A DNA stretch of 23,949 nucleotides from a virus (IMGVR_UViG_3300032087_002232:1-23949), one strand, 5' to 3'; shown: positions 8,505 through 15,388, counted from the stretch's first letter. Made by a program: numbers and translations. The notes: a model not told the origin generated them from the letters alone.

Positions 8505-9368
8505 TTACGCTTCATGCGCTTGTATGGTTACAACTTGCTCTTCTTCCATTCTAGTTGCGCCTACAGACATACATACGTAAACCTGAGTTGCGTAACCTTT
8601 GTCAGAACGCTCATCAATTCTAGTCATCAAATCTTGACCTAAAGCCAATTTGATTGCTTGTGATGTGAACGCTAAACAAAGTCTTTTAGAAGACGATAAG
8701 TCTAACCTGTTTGATGTAATAAAGTTAAAACCAAGGAATTGGTTAACTTCGCCATTTGCTAAAGCTTTAACAGTGTTGAAATCACTTGAAGTTACTTCAG
8801 TTGTTCCTAACAAATCAGAAATTTGTTTTGGACCTACAACGATAAATCTTTGTAAGCTTGGGTCAACTGAATTGCTATCCATGATTTCTTTTGCTTCTCT
8901 AAGTTTAGCAATCGTCATACCGCCAGTTGATGCTTCAGTAATCTTTTGAGCAGAAGGAAGCGCAACAGTAGTTGAACCAGTTTCTCCTCCATAAGAATCA
9001 CCAGAAACAGCGGCGATAATTTCATCGTCCATAGAACGACCAAGAGCCATTGCCGCAGCCGTTGCGTATGAAGATGTGGGGTCAATTAATGTACGGATTT
9101 TATCTTGGTTATCGATTAAATCAGCGTACTCATAATCAACCATTGATACTCTTCGTCTTGAGTGTGGAGTATCGATTTGTGGTGTGTCTGCGTGTCTAGT
9201 AGTTCTTTTGACAGCAGTTACAGCTCCAATTCTTTCAAAGAAAGCATTTTTACCGACCACAGTTTCGACATCAACCGCACCTCTAAGAAGAGAGCCTTTT
9301 TGCTGGCTAAGCATCATCACATTGTTCGAATACTGTTGAACAAAAGATGTAGTAATTTGGTTTGACAT
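8505..9368 (-). CDS. Major capsid protein, HK97-fold type, 287 aa
   Basis: A 287-aa protein with the organisation of podovirus major capsid proteins: an N-terminal arm (SFVQQYSNNVMMLSQQKGSLLRG), an E-loop-like region around GAVTAVKRTTRHADTPQIDTPHSRRRV, then VDYEYADLIDNQDKIRTLIDPTSSYATAAAMALGRSMDDEII, the typical spine-helix block, and the P-domain segment FIVVGPKQISDLL with GFNFITSNRL. A perfect AAGGAGGT Shine-Dalgarno sequence (9374-9381) precedes the ATG, the best in the window, as expected for the most abundant protein. Scaffold lies upstream and the decoration-like protein downstream. Confidence 0.94.
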   Translation of the reverse strand: MSNQITTSFVQQYSNNVMMLSQQKGSLLRGAVDVETVVGKNAFFERIGAVTAVKRTTRHADTPQIDTPHSRRRVSMVDYEYADLIDNQDKIRTLIDPTSSYATAAAMALGRSMDDEIIAAVSGDSYGGETGSTTVALPSAQKITEASTGGMTIAKLREAKEIMDSNSVDPSLQRFIVVGPKQISDLLGTTEVTSSDFNTVKALANGEVNQFLGFNFITSNRLDLSSSKRLCLAFTSQAIKLALGQDLMTRIDERSDKGYATQVYVCMSVGATRMEEEQVVTIQAHEA

Positions 9369-9373
9369 AGCAA

Positions 9374-9381
9374 ACCTCCTT
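9374..9381 (-). promoter_or_regulatory. Perfect Shine-Dalgarno of the capsid gene
   Basis: AAGGAGGT on the minus strand, 5 bases before ATG 9368. It fixes the capsid start and marks the gene for high translation; most neighbours have partial or no such sequence. Confidence 0.9.
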
Positions 9382-9421
9382 TTCTTGAGTTAGTGTTTGA
9401 TTGATTGTCGATTTGATTGTC

Positions 9422-9439
9422 CTCTTACGAGGTTCTCGT
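9422..9439. repeat. 13-bp inverted copy of an element at 8050-8062, with hairpin
   Basis: On the minus strand 9434-9422 reads AACCTCGTAAGAG, the same 13 bases as the plus strand at 8050-8062. The two copies are in opposite orientation and flank the capsid and decoration-like genes. ACGAG-GTT-CTCGT (9427-9439) can form a 5-bp hairpin. The 92-base non-coding stretch holding it (9369-9460) also has AGTCT/AGACT (9452-9456 and 9463-9467), a weak 5-bp stem followed on the plus strand by six T. Confidence 0.5.
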
Positions 9440-9460
9440 CTTTGCGTTTATAGTCTGCAA

Positions 9461-9655
9461 TTAGACTTTTTTCTTAGAAGGCTCTTTACGAGTTGTCTTC
9501 TTTGAAACTTGTTTTACCCAATCATAATATTGGTCAGCGACTGGTAATGGTTCTTTTCGCTGATACTCAGGTGCAAATTCAGTTGCAAGACGCAAACATT
9601 CTAACCTGATTTCAATATCGGTGATTTCTTGTTCAGCTGGTTCAAACTTAGCCAT
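9461..9655 (-). CDS. Conserved small phage protein between scaffold and capsid, 64 aa
   Basis: A 64-aa protein with an acidic helical half (EPAEQEITDIEIRLECLRLATEFAPEYQ), a VADQYYDWVKQ helix and a very basic tail (KKTTRKEPSKKKV). Proteins of this size with an IRLECLRLA...A..YYDWV pattern often lie beside scaffold and capsid genes in small podoviruses and myoviruses; no function is established that I can name. The basic tail suggests contact with nucleic acid or the acidic scaffold. It overlaps the scaffold stop by 8 bases. The 92-base gap downstream leads to the capsid gene. Confidence 0.75.
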   Translation of the reverse strand: MAKFEPAEQEITDIEIRLECLRLATEFAPEYQRKEPLPVADQYYDWVKQVSKKTTRKEPSKKKV

Positions 9656-10487
9656 TGAGTTGCTGCCTTAGTTTGTACACTTCATCAACCGCTCTTTTGT
9701 GGTTGGGGTGTCCTTTATCCCAGTAAGCTGAACCTGGTTCAGTTAATTCTGCGATTTCTTTTTCTATTTCACTAGCAGTTAAATAAGATGAACCATCACC
9801 TTTAATAATTTCATCTTCTGATAATTTATCTGCAAGTTCAGAGAACGCTTTAATAACAGTCAAGTTATCACCTAGTCGTGAACCATCTTTTAAAATTGTA
9901 TTATTTAAAAAATCTTCACCAAATGAACTTGTTGCTAATTTTTTTGCTTGGTCTAAACGTTTATGAAACTGAGGACCATATTCTTTTTTAAGTTCTGTTT
10001 CAGTTTCTAATTGTTTAGCTTGAGCTTGCTCTTCAGCTTTTGCTGATTGAGTAGCGTTCATTTCATTATAGTATTTAATTAAACTCTCAGCTTGTTTAGG
10101 AAGTAATCCTAATTTGTGAGCGGTTTGATTAAAACCTTTTAGCTGCTCTTGGTCAATTTCATCTTCTTTAAAAGAATATGTATAACCATCAGGAGTTTCT
10201 GGTCTGCCAAGCTTATTATAAACTTCAGCCCAGTCCTCATCTGTAGCGTGTTTGTTTGGAATAGGTATTTTATTTGCTCCAACTAATTTTTGTGAATGAA
10301 GATAACTTTTTACAAAATCTTCCATGTTCTTAAAATTTTGTAAAGATTTCTCTTCTTTAAAACTTTCAGGTATTAATTCTTGAAAGTTAGTCTGAGTTGT
10401 CTGCTCAGGTTGTTGTGTTTGTGTTTCCTGAACAACAGCTTCTGTCTGTTCAGATTGCACCTCTGGTGCAGTTGCCTGATTTTCCAT
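9648..10487 (-). CDS. Scaffold / capsid assembly protein, 279 aa
   Basis: An acidic, Gln/Glu-rich, helical protein directly before the capsid gene. Residues 1-40 are a disordered Gln/Thr/Glu tract; residues about 60-110 contain the family pattern (FVKSYLHSQKLVGANKIPIPNKHATDEDWAEVYNKLGRPETPDGYTY), which is common to podovirus scaffolds; the rest is coiled-coil-like, and the C-terminus (KGHPNHKRAVDEVYKLRQQL) resembles the capsid-binding end. I place the start at ATG 10487 because GAGG lies just before it and it clears the upstream stop at 10496; a longer in-frame start at 10529 would overlap that gene. Confidence 0.93.
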   Translation of the reverse strand: MENQATAPEVQSEQTEAVVQETQTQQPEQTTQTNFQELIPESFKEEKSLQNFKNMEDFVKSYLHSQKLVGANKIPIPNKHATDEDWAEVYNKLGRPETPDGYTYSFKEDEIDQEQLKGFNQTAHKLGLLPKQAESLIKYYNEMNATQSAKAEEQAQAKQLETETELKKEYGPQFHKRLDQAKKLATSSFGEDFLNNTILKDGSRLGDNLTVIKAFSELADKLSEDEIIKGDGSSYLTASEIEKEIAELTEPGSAYWDKGHPNHKRAVDEVYKLRQQLNG

Positions 10488-10495
10488 TTTAACCT

Positions 10496-10711
10496 CTATG
10501 TTTTGGAGTTGATAATGCTTTTTATCCAAACAAGAATACTTCTTTGTCCTTCAAAAAAAGCGCTTTCGTGACTGTCACCTTTTATATGAGTAGTGCTAAA
10601 CTCATGACATCTCTTTGATAAGTCATCTAAAACTTGTTTACCGTGGTCACTTCCAAAAGTTATTTTGTAAGCGTTTTTTAAATCTTCTATTTTTTTATTC
10701 TGGTTGTTCAC
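10496..10711 (-). CDS. Bbp19-like small phage protein, 71 aa
   Basis: A 71-aa protein with the pattern of the Bbp19-like domain: LKNAYKITFGSDHGKQVLDDLSKRCHEFSTTHIKGDSHESAFFEGQRSILVWIKSII. This family is widespread between portal and scaffold genes in podoviruses; its role in the particle is not established. It starts with GTG at 10711, with AAGG about 7 bases upstream, inside the end of the portal gene (17-base overlap). Confidence 0.85.
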   Translation of the reverse strand: MNNQNKKIEDLKNAYKITFGSDHGKQVLDDLSKRCHEFSTTHIKGDSHESAFFEGQRSILVWIKSIINSKT

Positions 10712-12311
10712 TTACGACCTTTGCTAATGGAGCTGCGTTCTTTGCCATTTGTGTTTCCATTAATTGTTGCTGCATTTGTGCTTGTTGCATTTGTTGCTCT
10801 TGTCTTTGCTCACGTATTTGTTGAACTTGTTGGTCGGATTTAATTACTTTAGCTGGCAAGCCTAGCGTTTTTATCAATTGCTTCACAAGTCCGTTCTCGT
10901 CGATAAAATCCATCACAGGTAGCATTTGTGCCATTGAGCCAAATAACTCGATACCTCTCATCAAAGAATTTAATTCTTGAGACTTTTGAGCAACCGCCAT
11001 GGGTGAAACATATTCAATATCAATTTCTTGATTTGCCAAAATTTCTGGCGCTGGTGTAAACATTTTATTTCTCACCATAATATTAAATACTCTAATAATT
11101 AACGGCTGAAGTAATTCTGATTGTAGTCTTCCAAGTACAGGACCAAGTATTCTCATCTTTTCTTCGTTACGCTGCATTACTTCTGTTGCAGTCATATTTC
11201 TATTTTCTGTAACTAAAAGTTGGTCAACGTGAAACATTCGACCAATCGCTTGTCTTCTTTGGTTTTCTGAATTTAATGTAACTTGTGTTGCTTGTCCGAT
11301 TTGTAATGGTTCAATTCTATCTCTGCTTCCGCTTCGGTAATAATTTAAACTACCTGGAGACATACGAATTGGATTTAGCATACTATCATCAGGAACTAGC
11401 AATGGTGGGTCAATCTGTTTGGCTGCCGCTTTTAAAGCGTTCTCCACCATTTTATTTAAAACCTTAATATCAGGCAGTGCGTTCATTGCTGGACTTCTGC
11501 CGTAAATTTCTGTCGAAGCTTTTAAATAACGTGGCACGACATAAGACAATTCTTTAAATCCACCGATGGAAATAATGTGACCTGTCTTGTATTCAAAGTA
11601 TATGCTTTCAAAAGGCATATTCTTTTTATCTTGTTTCTTTTCATCAAAATCCATTCTAGGTCTAACGACATGAACAAACTCGTATTCTTCAAAAGGTTTC
11701 TTTCTTAAAATATTATTAATTTCTTTAGATAAATTTTCTGCACCAAATTTAGTTGCCGCAGCTTGTGAAGTCATTTTAAATTTACGATATACGGTATCAA
11801 CAAAACCTTTATCGTTTTCTTGGATATATAATTCTTTAATATGTCTAGCAGAGAAACGAAGTATATCTTCTTTGTCTTCCTCGATTAATAAACACGCTGT
11901 GCCGAAAGCAATTAAATCATGGTAACTTTCAAATATTTCTTGTTGAAAGTTTGAACGAGCAAAAGCAACATACATACTTTCCGTTGCATCTTCTAACCAT
12001 TCTTTTGCTTCATCATTATCGTTTAAAGAATTCTCTTTAAATCTGAGAGAAAACCACCTGTTGGCCGAAGAAGTCAGCATACCATGAAGAGAAGCGGATA
12101 ATAACTCTAAGGCGTGAACGGCTGTTGCATCAAATATTTGTACGTTACGTTTGTCGCCTCTTTGCCTCTCTTTTGTTATTTCAGCTTTTCTTGGTAGTAC
12201 CAGGTCCGATACTTCTTGCCAGTGGCTTTCCCATGTGGACCTTAATTCCATAAGCCTAGATAGATTATCTTTCAGAGAAGATGAAAGTTGTCTGTATTCT
12301 TGTGATTGCAT
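10695..12311 (-). CDS. Portal (head-tail connector) protein, 538 aa
   Basis: A podovirus portal of normal length. The N-terminus (LKDNLSRLMELRSTWESHWQEVSDLVLPRK) and the following FDATAVHALELLSASLHGMLTSSANRWFSLRF block are the family signature; the FEEYEFVHVVRPR segment and SPAMNALPDIKVLNKMVENALKAAAKQIDPPLLVPDD (about residues 270-310) belong to the clip/stem region, and MTATEVMQRNEEKMRILGPVLGRLQSELLQPLI marks the crown-side helices. The C-terminal 50 residues are Gln/Met-rich and probably form a flexible tail or barrel extension. An AGGA Shine-Dalgarno sequence precedes ATG 12311. Confidence 0.96.
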   Translation of the reverse strand: MQSQEYRQLSSSLKDNLSRLMELRSTWESHWQEVSDLVLPRKAEITKERQRGDKRNVQIFDATAVHALELLSASLHGMLTSSANRWFSLRFKENSLNDNDEAKEWLEDATESMYVAFARSNFQQEIFESYHDLIAFGTACLLIEEDKEDILRFSARHIKELYIQENDKGFVDTVYRKFKMTSQAAATKFGAENLSKEINNILRKKPFEEYEFVHVVRPRMDFDEKKQDKKNMPFESIYFEYKTGHIISIGGFKELSYVVPRYLKASTEIYGRSPAMNALPDIKVLNKMVENALKAAAKQIDPPLLVPDDSMLNPIRMSPGSLNYYRSGSRDRIEPLQIGQATQVTLNSENQRRQAIGRMFHVDQLLVTENRNMTATEVMQRNEEKMRILGPVLGRLQSELLQPLIIRVFNIMVRNKMFTPAPEILANQEIDIEYVSPMAVAQKSQELNSLMRGIELFGSMAQMLPVMDFIDENGLVKQLIKTLGLPAKVIKSDQQVQQIREQRQEQQMQQAQMQQQLMETQMAKNAAPLAKVVSEQPE

Positions 12312-12314
12312 TAA

Positions 12315-12548
12315 TTATCCTAGTAAAGTTTTGTAACCGAGCATGACATCTTCATTTGCTCCAACAGAGCTTGTTAAAATTGTTGAACGTCTCGCTTTTC
12401 TTTTTCTGTCTAAAGATTGTTGAGCTTCTACATTCTCATCTTTTGGAGCGTCCATTTGTGCTTGCACTTTTGGTTGCTCTTCAGATTTTGGAGTTGGCGC
12501 TGGTTTTTTTCTTCCGCCAAACGGATTTGGTACTGGTGAACCTCCCAT
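12315..12548 (-). CDS. Small RRSTILT-motif protein A, 77 aa
   Basis: A 77-aa disordered, Pro/Lys-rich protein ending in RKARRSTILTSSVGANEDVMLGYKTLLG. The ending matches the GR/RRSTILT...KTLLG tail of small proteins found beside portal and terminase genes in many podoviruses; their role is unknown. It shares this tail with the 75-aa protein at 12761-12988. The N-terminus (GGSPVPNPFGGRKKPAPTPK) looks unstructured. The start overlaps the stop of the 70-aa gene by one base and the portal start follows 4 bases after its stop, so the set is tightly coupled. Confidence 0.85.
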   Translation of the reverse strand: MGGSPVPNPFGGRKKPAPTPKSEEQPKVQAQMDAPKDENVEAQQSLDRKRKARRSTILTSSVGANEDVMLGYKTLLG

Positions 12549-12760
12549 TACCTTTTCTCCTTCCTAGTTAAAATTGTGTCTCTTTTCTTTTCAGCTTCTT
12601 TCTTTTCGTATTCTTCTTGCTTCCAATAATAAGACCTGTAACCAGGTTGAATTTTTTTAGGTACTTTTCTTGGTTCTGCATAATCTGTTTCGCTTCCAAC
12701 GATTTCATAATGCCTATGTAAATAATCTAGTTTACTTTCTGTTTTTAATTTCTCAGCCAT
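12548..12760 (-). CDS. Small basic protein ending in RDTILTRKEKR, 70 aa
   Basis: A 70-aa very basic protein rich in Lys, Glu and Tyr (LDYLHRHYEIVGSETDYAEPRKVPKKIQPGYRSYYWKQEEYEKKEAEKKRDTILTRKEKR). No known family recognised. The last 12 residues contain TILT, like the RRSTILT of both flanking small proteins, but the KTLLG ending is missing. GGAGG lies 8 bases before ATG 12760. Confidence 0.8.
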   Translation of the reverse strand: MAEKLKTESKLDYLHRHYEIVGSETDYAEPRKVPKKIQPGYRSYYWKQEEYEKKEAEKKRDTILTRKEKR

Positions 12761-12988
12761 TTAACCTCCTAATAAAGTTTTCTTTTTAATATTTTCATCA
12801 GCCACATCATCTAAGCCTGTGCCAGTCAAAATAGTTGAACGTCTGCCTTTACGGTTTCTATCTCTTCTTCTTGCGTCCTCTTCTACTTGTTTCTCTCTTG
12901 CTTCATCTTCAGCAGAAGGAACATCATCAGGCTCAGGCATCACCAAAGGTGGTGGTGCTGGCATTTTCGGTGAAAAAATACTTCCCAT
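12761..12988 (-). CDS. Small RRSTILT-motif protein B, 75 aa
   Basis: A 75-aa protein: a Pro-rich start (MGSIFSPKMPAPPPLVMPEP), an acidic then Arg-rich helix (DEAREKQVEEDARRRDRNRKG) and the tail RRSTILTGTGLDDVADENIKKKTLLGG. The tail is the same kind as in the 77-aa protein at 12315-12548, so these are probably duplicated and diverged. The Gly-2 start with Ser nearby is common in this phage family. It lies directly after the large terminase gene (one-base overlap at 12988). A GAGG Shine-Dalgarno sequence precedes the ATG. Function unknown; a packaging or portal accessory role is inferred from position. Confidence 0.85.
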   Translation of the reverse strand: MGSIFSPKMPAPPPLVMPEPDDVPSAEDEAREKQVEEDARRRDRNRKGRRSTILTGTGLDDVADENIKKKTLLGG

Positions 12989-14259
12989 TATAATACCTCG
13001 TAATTAGTTTCGTGTTGTTGTTGTCGGTTTGCTGCCATTGGATTTAAATTTTTTAATCCTACAGCTAAAGTTCTAAACGCATCGCAAGCATGGCTAGACC
13101 AGGAATGAACAGGTTTAGAATTATAAATACGTTCTCTCTCGTTATACTTTCGGTGATAATGTCTAAGCGCATCAATCAGTTTAGTACAATTATCAACGTC
13201 TATGTAGCATCGAGGAAGTAACATCTTTGCAGAGTGTATGCCGTCTTCCAAACTTATCTTTGGAACAACTCTAAACTTTACTCCGAGTTGGTAGGCAACT
13301 TCTCTACGGGTACGGCCCGTTGAAAATTCTGTAACTTCTATATCGTGTGGCGCATAATGATTATCGTAAACGTAATCTTTTTCTTTTAGCACCTGAACAT
13401 AATGCGGTAACGCTTCATTCTTGTTTTCATAATAATCAACAATGTTAATTGCTAATCCATTATTTTGAAAAAAAATAATAACGTTATGGTCGTTGTATCC
13501 CAAATCCCAAGCTGTACTTACTGGATATGCTGGGTCATAAGGAACACGTGCAATTTGTTTTTTGTCTTCCAACTGAGTTAGGATTTCTCCGTAGATTGAA
13601 CCTTGAATATTTCCAATAAATGAACTTTCATACTCTTGTTCATATTTAGACTGGCCCATAATCTTTAGCGCATTGTCTAATTCTTCTTGGTCAATCAGTT
13701 TAGTCTCAGAGGCTTTAGCAATATGAAGAAACCATTTCTCATCTGCTTGTGCCTTTTGGTAGTAATCATAAAATAGATTACCCATACCTTTGGGTGTTCC
13801 AACGATATATAAAAAACCTTTTCTGTCGGAAAGCGCAGGTGTAATCACTTCATCAATCACACTTGGCTTTACTTGCGCAGCCTCATCAATCACAGCTCCA
13901 TCAAGATATAAACCTCTCAAGCTATCTGGGTTCTCTGATGATAACAGCATAATCCTAGAACCATTTGGAAAATCGGCTCTGAGTTCTGTTTCATTAAACT
14001 TTGTTCCTGGTATTTTTCCAGCGAACTGCTTGATGTAATCCCAGGCAATTTTTTTAGCTTGCGAATACGTAGGTGCTAGATAAGCATAGCGTGGTTGATG
14101 TCTTTCTGAGGTCATTGCACACTTGATTAAGTGATTAATGAGCATCACACTTTTACCCCATCTACGATGGCAGCATAAAACTGCGTATCTATGTTTATCT
14201 AACTCCTGGTGAACAAAGGCTTGCTGTTTCCTTGGAGTATAAGGAATAACTATTTTCAT
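12988..14259 (-). CDS. terL: Terminase large subunit, 423 aa
   Basis: The packaging motor ATPase and nuclease. Walker A is HRRWGKS at residues 31-37 (preceded by YAVLCC), Walker B is VIDEA at 123-127, and the coupling motif GTPKG is at 154-158. The nuclease domain has the acidic residues of the RNase H-like fold: D252 in TAWDLGYND, a likely D306 in APHDIEVT and D393 in HACDAFRTL. The length is at the short end of the family. It starts in a TAATG overlap with the 64-aa gene and lies at the head of the portal-scaffold-capsid run; the small subunit is 420 bases upstream. Confidence 0.96.
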   Translation of the reverse strand: MKIVIPYTPRKQQAFVHQELDKHRYAVLCCHRRWGKSVMLINHLIKCAMTSERHQPRYAYLAPTYSQAKKIAWDYIKQFAGKIPGTKFNETELRADFPNGSRIMLLSSENPDSLRGLYLDGAVIDEAAQVKPSVIDEVITPALSDRKGFLYIVGTPKGMGNLFYDYYQKAQADEKWFLHIAKASETKLIDQEELDNALKIMGQSKYEQEYESSFIGNIQGSIYGEILTQLEDKKQIARVPYDPAYPVSTAWDLGYNDHNVIIFFQNNGLAINIVDYYENKNEALPHYVQVLKEKDYVYDNHYAPHDIEVTEFSTGRTRREVAYQLGVKFRVVPKISLEDGIHSAKMLLPRCYIDVDNCTKLIDALRHYHRKYNERERIYNSKPVHSWSSHACDAFRTLAVGLKNLNPMAANRQQQHETNYEVL

Positions 14260-14453
14260 TAGTGAAACTGCGGTGGTTCATCTTGATGATTGTATTGCAT
14301 CTTAATTTTGGCAAATACAAAGTCTGCAAACTCTTTTAGGTCCTCTTCATCTTCAAATCCTGAGAAGCACATCACTAATTGTTTACCGTATGTGGTAAAG
14401 GTAACTGCGTTCACTTCTTTGAATTTGTCTTTGAGTTTGTCAGTGTCTTTCAT
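14259..14453 (-). CDS. Small conserved protein before terL, 64 aa
   Basis: A 64-aa mixed alpha/beta protein: a charged helix (TDKLKDKFKEV), two strands (NAVTFTTYGKQLVMCFSGF), then an acidic helix (DEEDLKEFADFVFAKIKMQ). No family recognised. It shares a TAATG overlap with terL. It has no Shine-Dalgarno sequence, and a TATAAT lies only 6 bases before its ATG, so it may be read from a leaderless transcript, or the ATG may be reached by read-through from the small terminase gene. Confidence 0.75.
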   Translation of the reverse strand: MKDTDKLKDKFKEVNAVTFTTYGKQLVMCFSGFEDEEDLKEFADFVFAKIKMQYNHQDEPPQFH

Positions 14454-14459
14454 CGGAAT

Positions 14460-14465
14460 ATTATA
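14460..14465 (-). promoter_or_regulatory. Possible -10 element for the 64-aa gene / terL operon
   Basis: A perfect TATAAT on the minus strand lies 6 bases before ATG 14453. No convincing -35 was seen at 16-18 bases. In an AT-rich genome a lone hexamer is weak evidence, but the gene also lacks a Shine-Dalgarno sequence, which would fit a start site at the ATG itself. Confidence 0.3.
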
Positions 14466-14474
14466 CGTATAGAG

Positions 14475-14509
14475 CCGTCACCCAAATTTTGAGGTGTCGG
14501 TCTTTTTTT
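14475..14509 (+). terminator. Plus-oriented terminator-like hairpin in the terS-terL gap
   Basis: CCGTCACC (14475-14482) pairs with GGTGTCGG (14493-14500) with one T-T mismatch, around a 10-base AT-rich loop, and is followed on the plus strand by TCTTTTTTT (14501-14509). This is the layout of a Rho-independent terminator for rightward transcription, yet no plus-strand gene lies to its left. On the minus strand no T-run follows the stem, so it would not stop the late operon. Confidence 0.5.
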
Positions 14510-14600
14510 AGGTTTCTGTTTACTTTTCTGTACTTTTTGATGGTTAATTGCTTGTTAGGCAATAACTCTAGCTAATAAATTCAATAAAATTAAAAGGCTT

Positions 14601-14619
14601 GATGCAGATATGATGCAGA
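14601..14619. repeat. Two direct copies of GATGCAGA spaced one helical turn
   Basis: GATGCAGA occurs at 14601-14608 and 14612-14619, 11 bases apart start to start, in the non-coding gap between the terminase subunits (14454-14680). The gap also has GCAAC/GTTGC (14656-14670), a 5-bp hairpin just past the small subunit stop. Iterated sites one helical turn apart are typical of protein binding; the small terminase subunit or a regulator is the likely reader. No gene is visible in the gap. Confidence 0.45.
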
Positions 14620-14680
14620 ACTAATTCAATCCGTACTCCATGACGCAATAGCCAGGCAACTCAATGTTGCTGCTACGGAA

Positions 14681-15088
14681 CTATTCAACAACCTTTGCTT
14701 CAATCGTATTTGTATTTGTATTTGAATTAGTGTTCCAGGTTATCTCAATCTTATTATCAGTAACTATCTCTTGCTTGTCTCCGTAGATACTTGGCAAAAG
14801 TTTAGAAGACAGCCAACGATAATGTTGCAGCTTCTCTCTTACGACCATAATGTTTTTATTATCTGCGTTATCTAATTCAGTAATCATTCGGTCAAGCAAT
14901 GTTTGTGCGCCTGTCTTACGTGCAAAAGCTATCTCGTTGGCAAACTCTTTATGCTTAGCAAGGAAACGATAGAACGTTGCAAGACTTGGCATATCTTTAG
15001 CTTGGCAAATTTTAGTCAGTGGAGTTCCAAGCATTAATTCTTGAATGATGTTTTGTTTTGTATCTTCACTGATGGTTAATGCTTTCAT
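14681..15088 (-). CDS. terS: Terminase small subunit, Sf6-like, 135 aa
   Basis: DNA-recognition subunit of the packaging enzyme. The N-terminal half is the HTH pattern of Sf6/P22-like small subunits: NIIQELMLGTPLTKICQAKDMPSLATFYRFLAKHKEFANEIAFARKTGAQTLLDRMI, followed by the oligomerisation helix (MVVREKLQHYRWLSSKLLPSIYGDK). The C-terminus carries a low-complexity NTNSNTNTNT stretch before EAKVVE, probably the flexible contact to terL. The start overlaps the Cys/HGG gene by 23 bases. The operon is driven by the promoter at 15361-15388. Confidence 0.88.
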   Translation of the reverse strand: MKALTISEDTKQNIIQELMLGTPLTKICQAKDMPSLATFYRFLAKHKEFANEIAFARKTGAQTLLDRMITELDNADNKNIMVVREKLQHYRWLSSKLLPSIYGDKQEIVTDNKIEITWNTNSNTNTNTIEAKVVE

Positions 15089-15281
15089 GGTCTCTGTACT
15101 GTTTTAAATTTCGTAATGATTTTTGTTTTCCTAATTCTGTTTTTGGTCCTGTAGATTTACCACCGTGGTTCTTACATCTAATGTTTCCATTTTTAAGTAA
15201 AATACCAACTCCATTACAAGGTACAGTATAATTAGATTGTCTTGTGTAACTCATACACTGTAGTTTAAATCTCTTGTTCAT
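15066..15281 (-). CDS. Cys/HGG-motif small phage protein, 71 aa
   Basis: A 71-aa basic protein with Cys at 9, 22 and 36 and the block RCKNHGGKSTGPKTELGKQKS (residues about 35-55). This CxxHGGxSTGPKTxxGK pattern occurs in many phage and prophage proteins near terminase genes; it looks like a small zinc-binding module with a phosphate-contacting loop, but its biochemical role is not established to my knowledge. It is the first gene of the late operon, with an AGGA sequence 6 bases before ATG 15281 and a roughly 75-base leader. Confidence 0.8.
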   Translation of the reverse strand: MNKRFKLQCMSYTRQSNYTVPCNGVGILLKNGNIRCKNHGGKSTGPKTELGKQKSLRNLKQYRDHESINHQ

Positions 15282-15337
15282 AAAATCCTGTTGGAAAGAA
15301 AAAAACAGTAAAAAAAGATTAAACTTATTTTTATTAA

Positions 15338-15357
15338 ACTGTTTTAATTACAACAGT
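15338..15357. promoter_or_regulatory. 20-bp operator-like palindrome at the late promoter start site
   Basis: ACTGTTTTAATTACAACAGT: 9 of 10 base pairs are symmetric (ACTGTT...AACAGT with AATT in the centre). It begins 3 bases after the -10 element and covers the expected transcription start near 15354, an ideal position for a repressor. A further half-site AACAGT lies at 15304-15309 in the leader. Which protein binds is unknown; the XRE-type and winged-helix proteins nearby are candidates. Confidence 0.6.
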
Positions 15358-15360
15358 AAA

Positions 15361-15388
15361 ATTATACTGCTGATTTCTTATTTGGCAA
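15361..15388 (-). promoter_or_regulatory. Sigma70-type promoter of the late (terS) operon
   Basis: On the minus strand TTGCCA (15388-15383), a 16-base spacer and TATAAT (15366-15361). It is the best two-part promoter match in the window and faces the Cys/HGG gene, terS and, by read-through, the packaging and virion genes. The 161-base non-coding stretch 15282-15442 also contains a run of AT-rich short palindromes (ATAATATTAT near 15405) upstream of the promoter. Confidence 0.6.

Noticed and set aside
8650-8949. Plus-strand frame inside the capsid gene
   Set aside because: Shadow of the capsid coding frame; no motif, no control signals.
9320-9335. GTTCGAATAC resembling a tRNA T-loop
   Set aside because: It is inside the capsid frame and no clover-leaf can be drawn around it.
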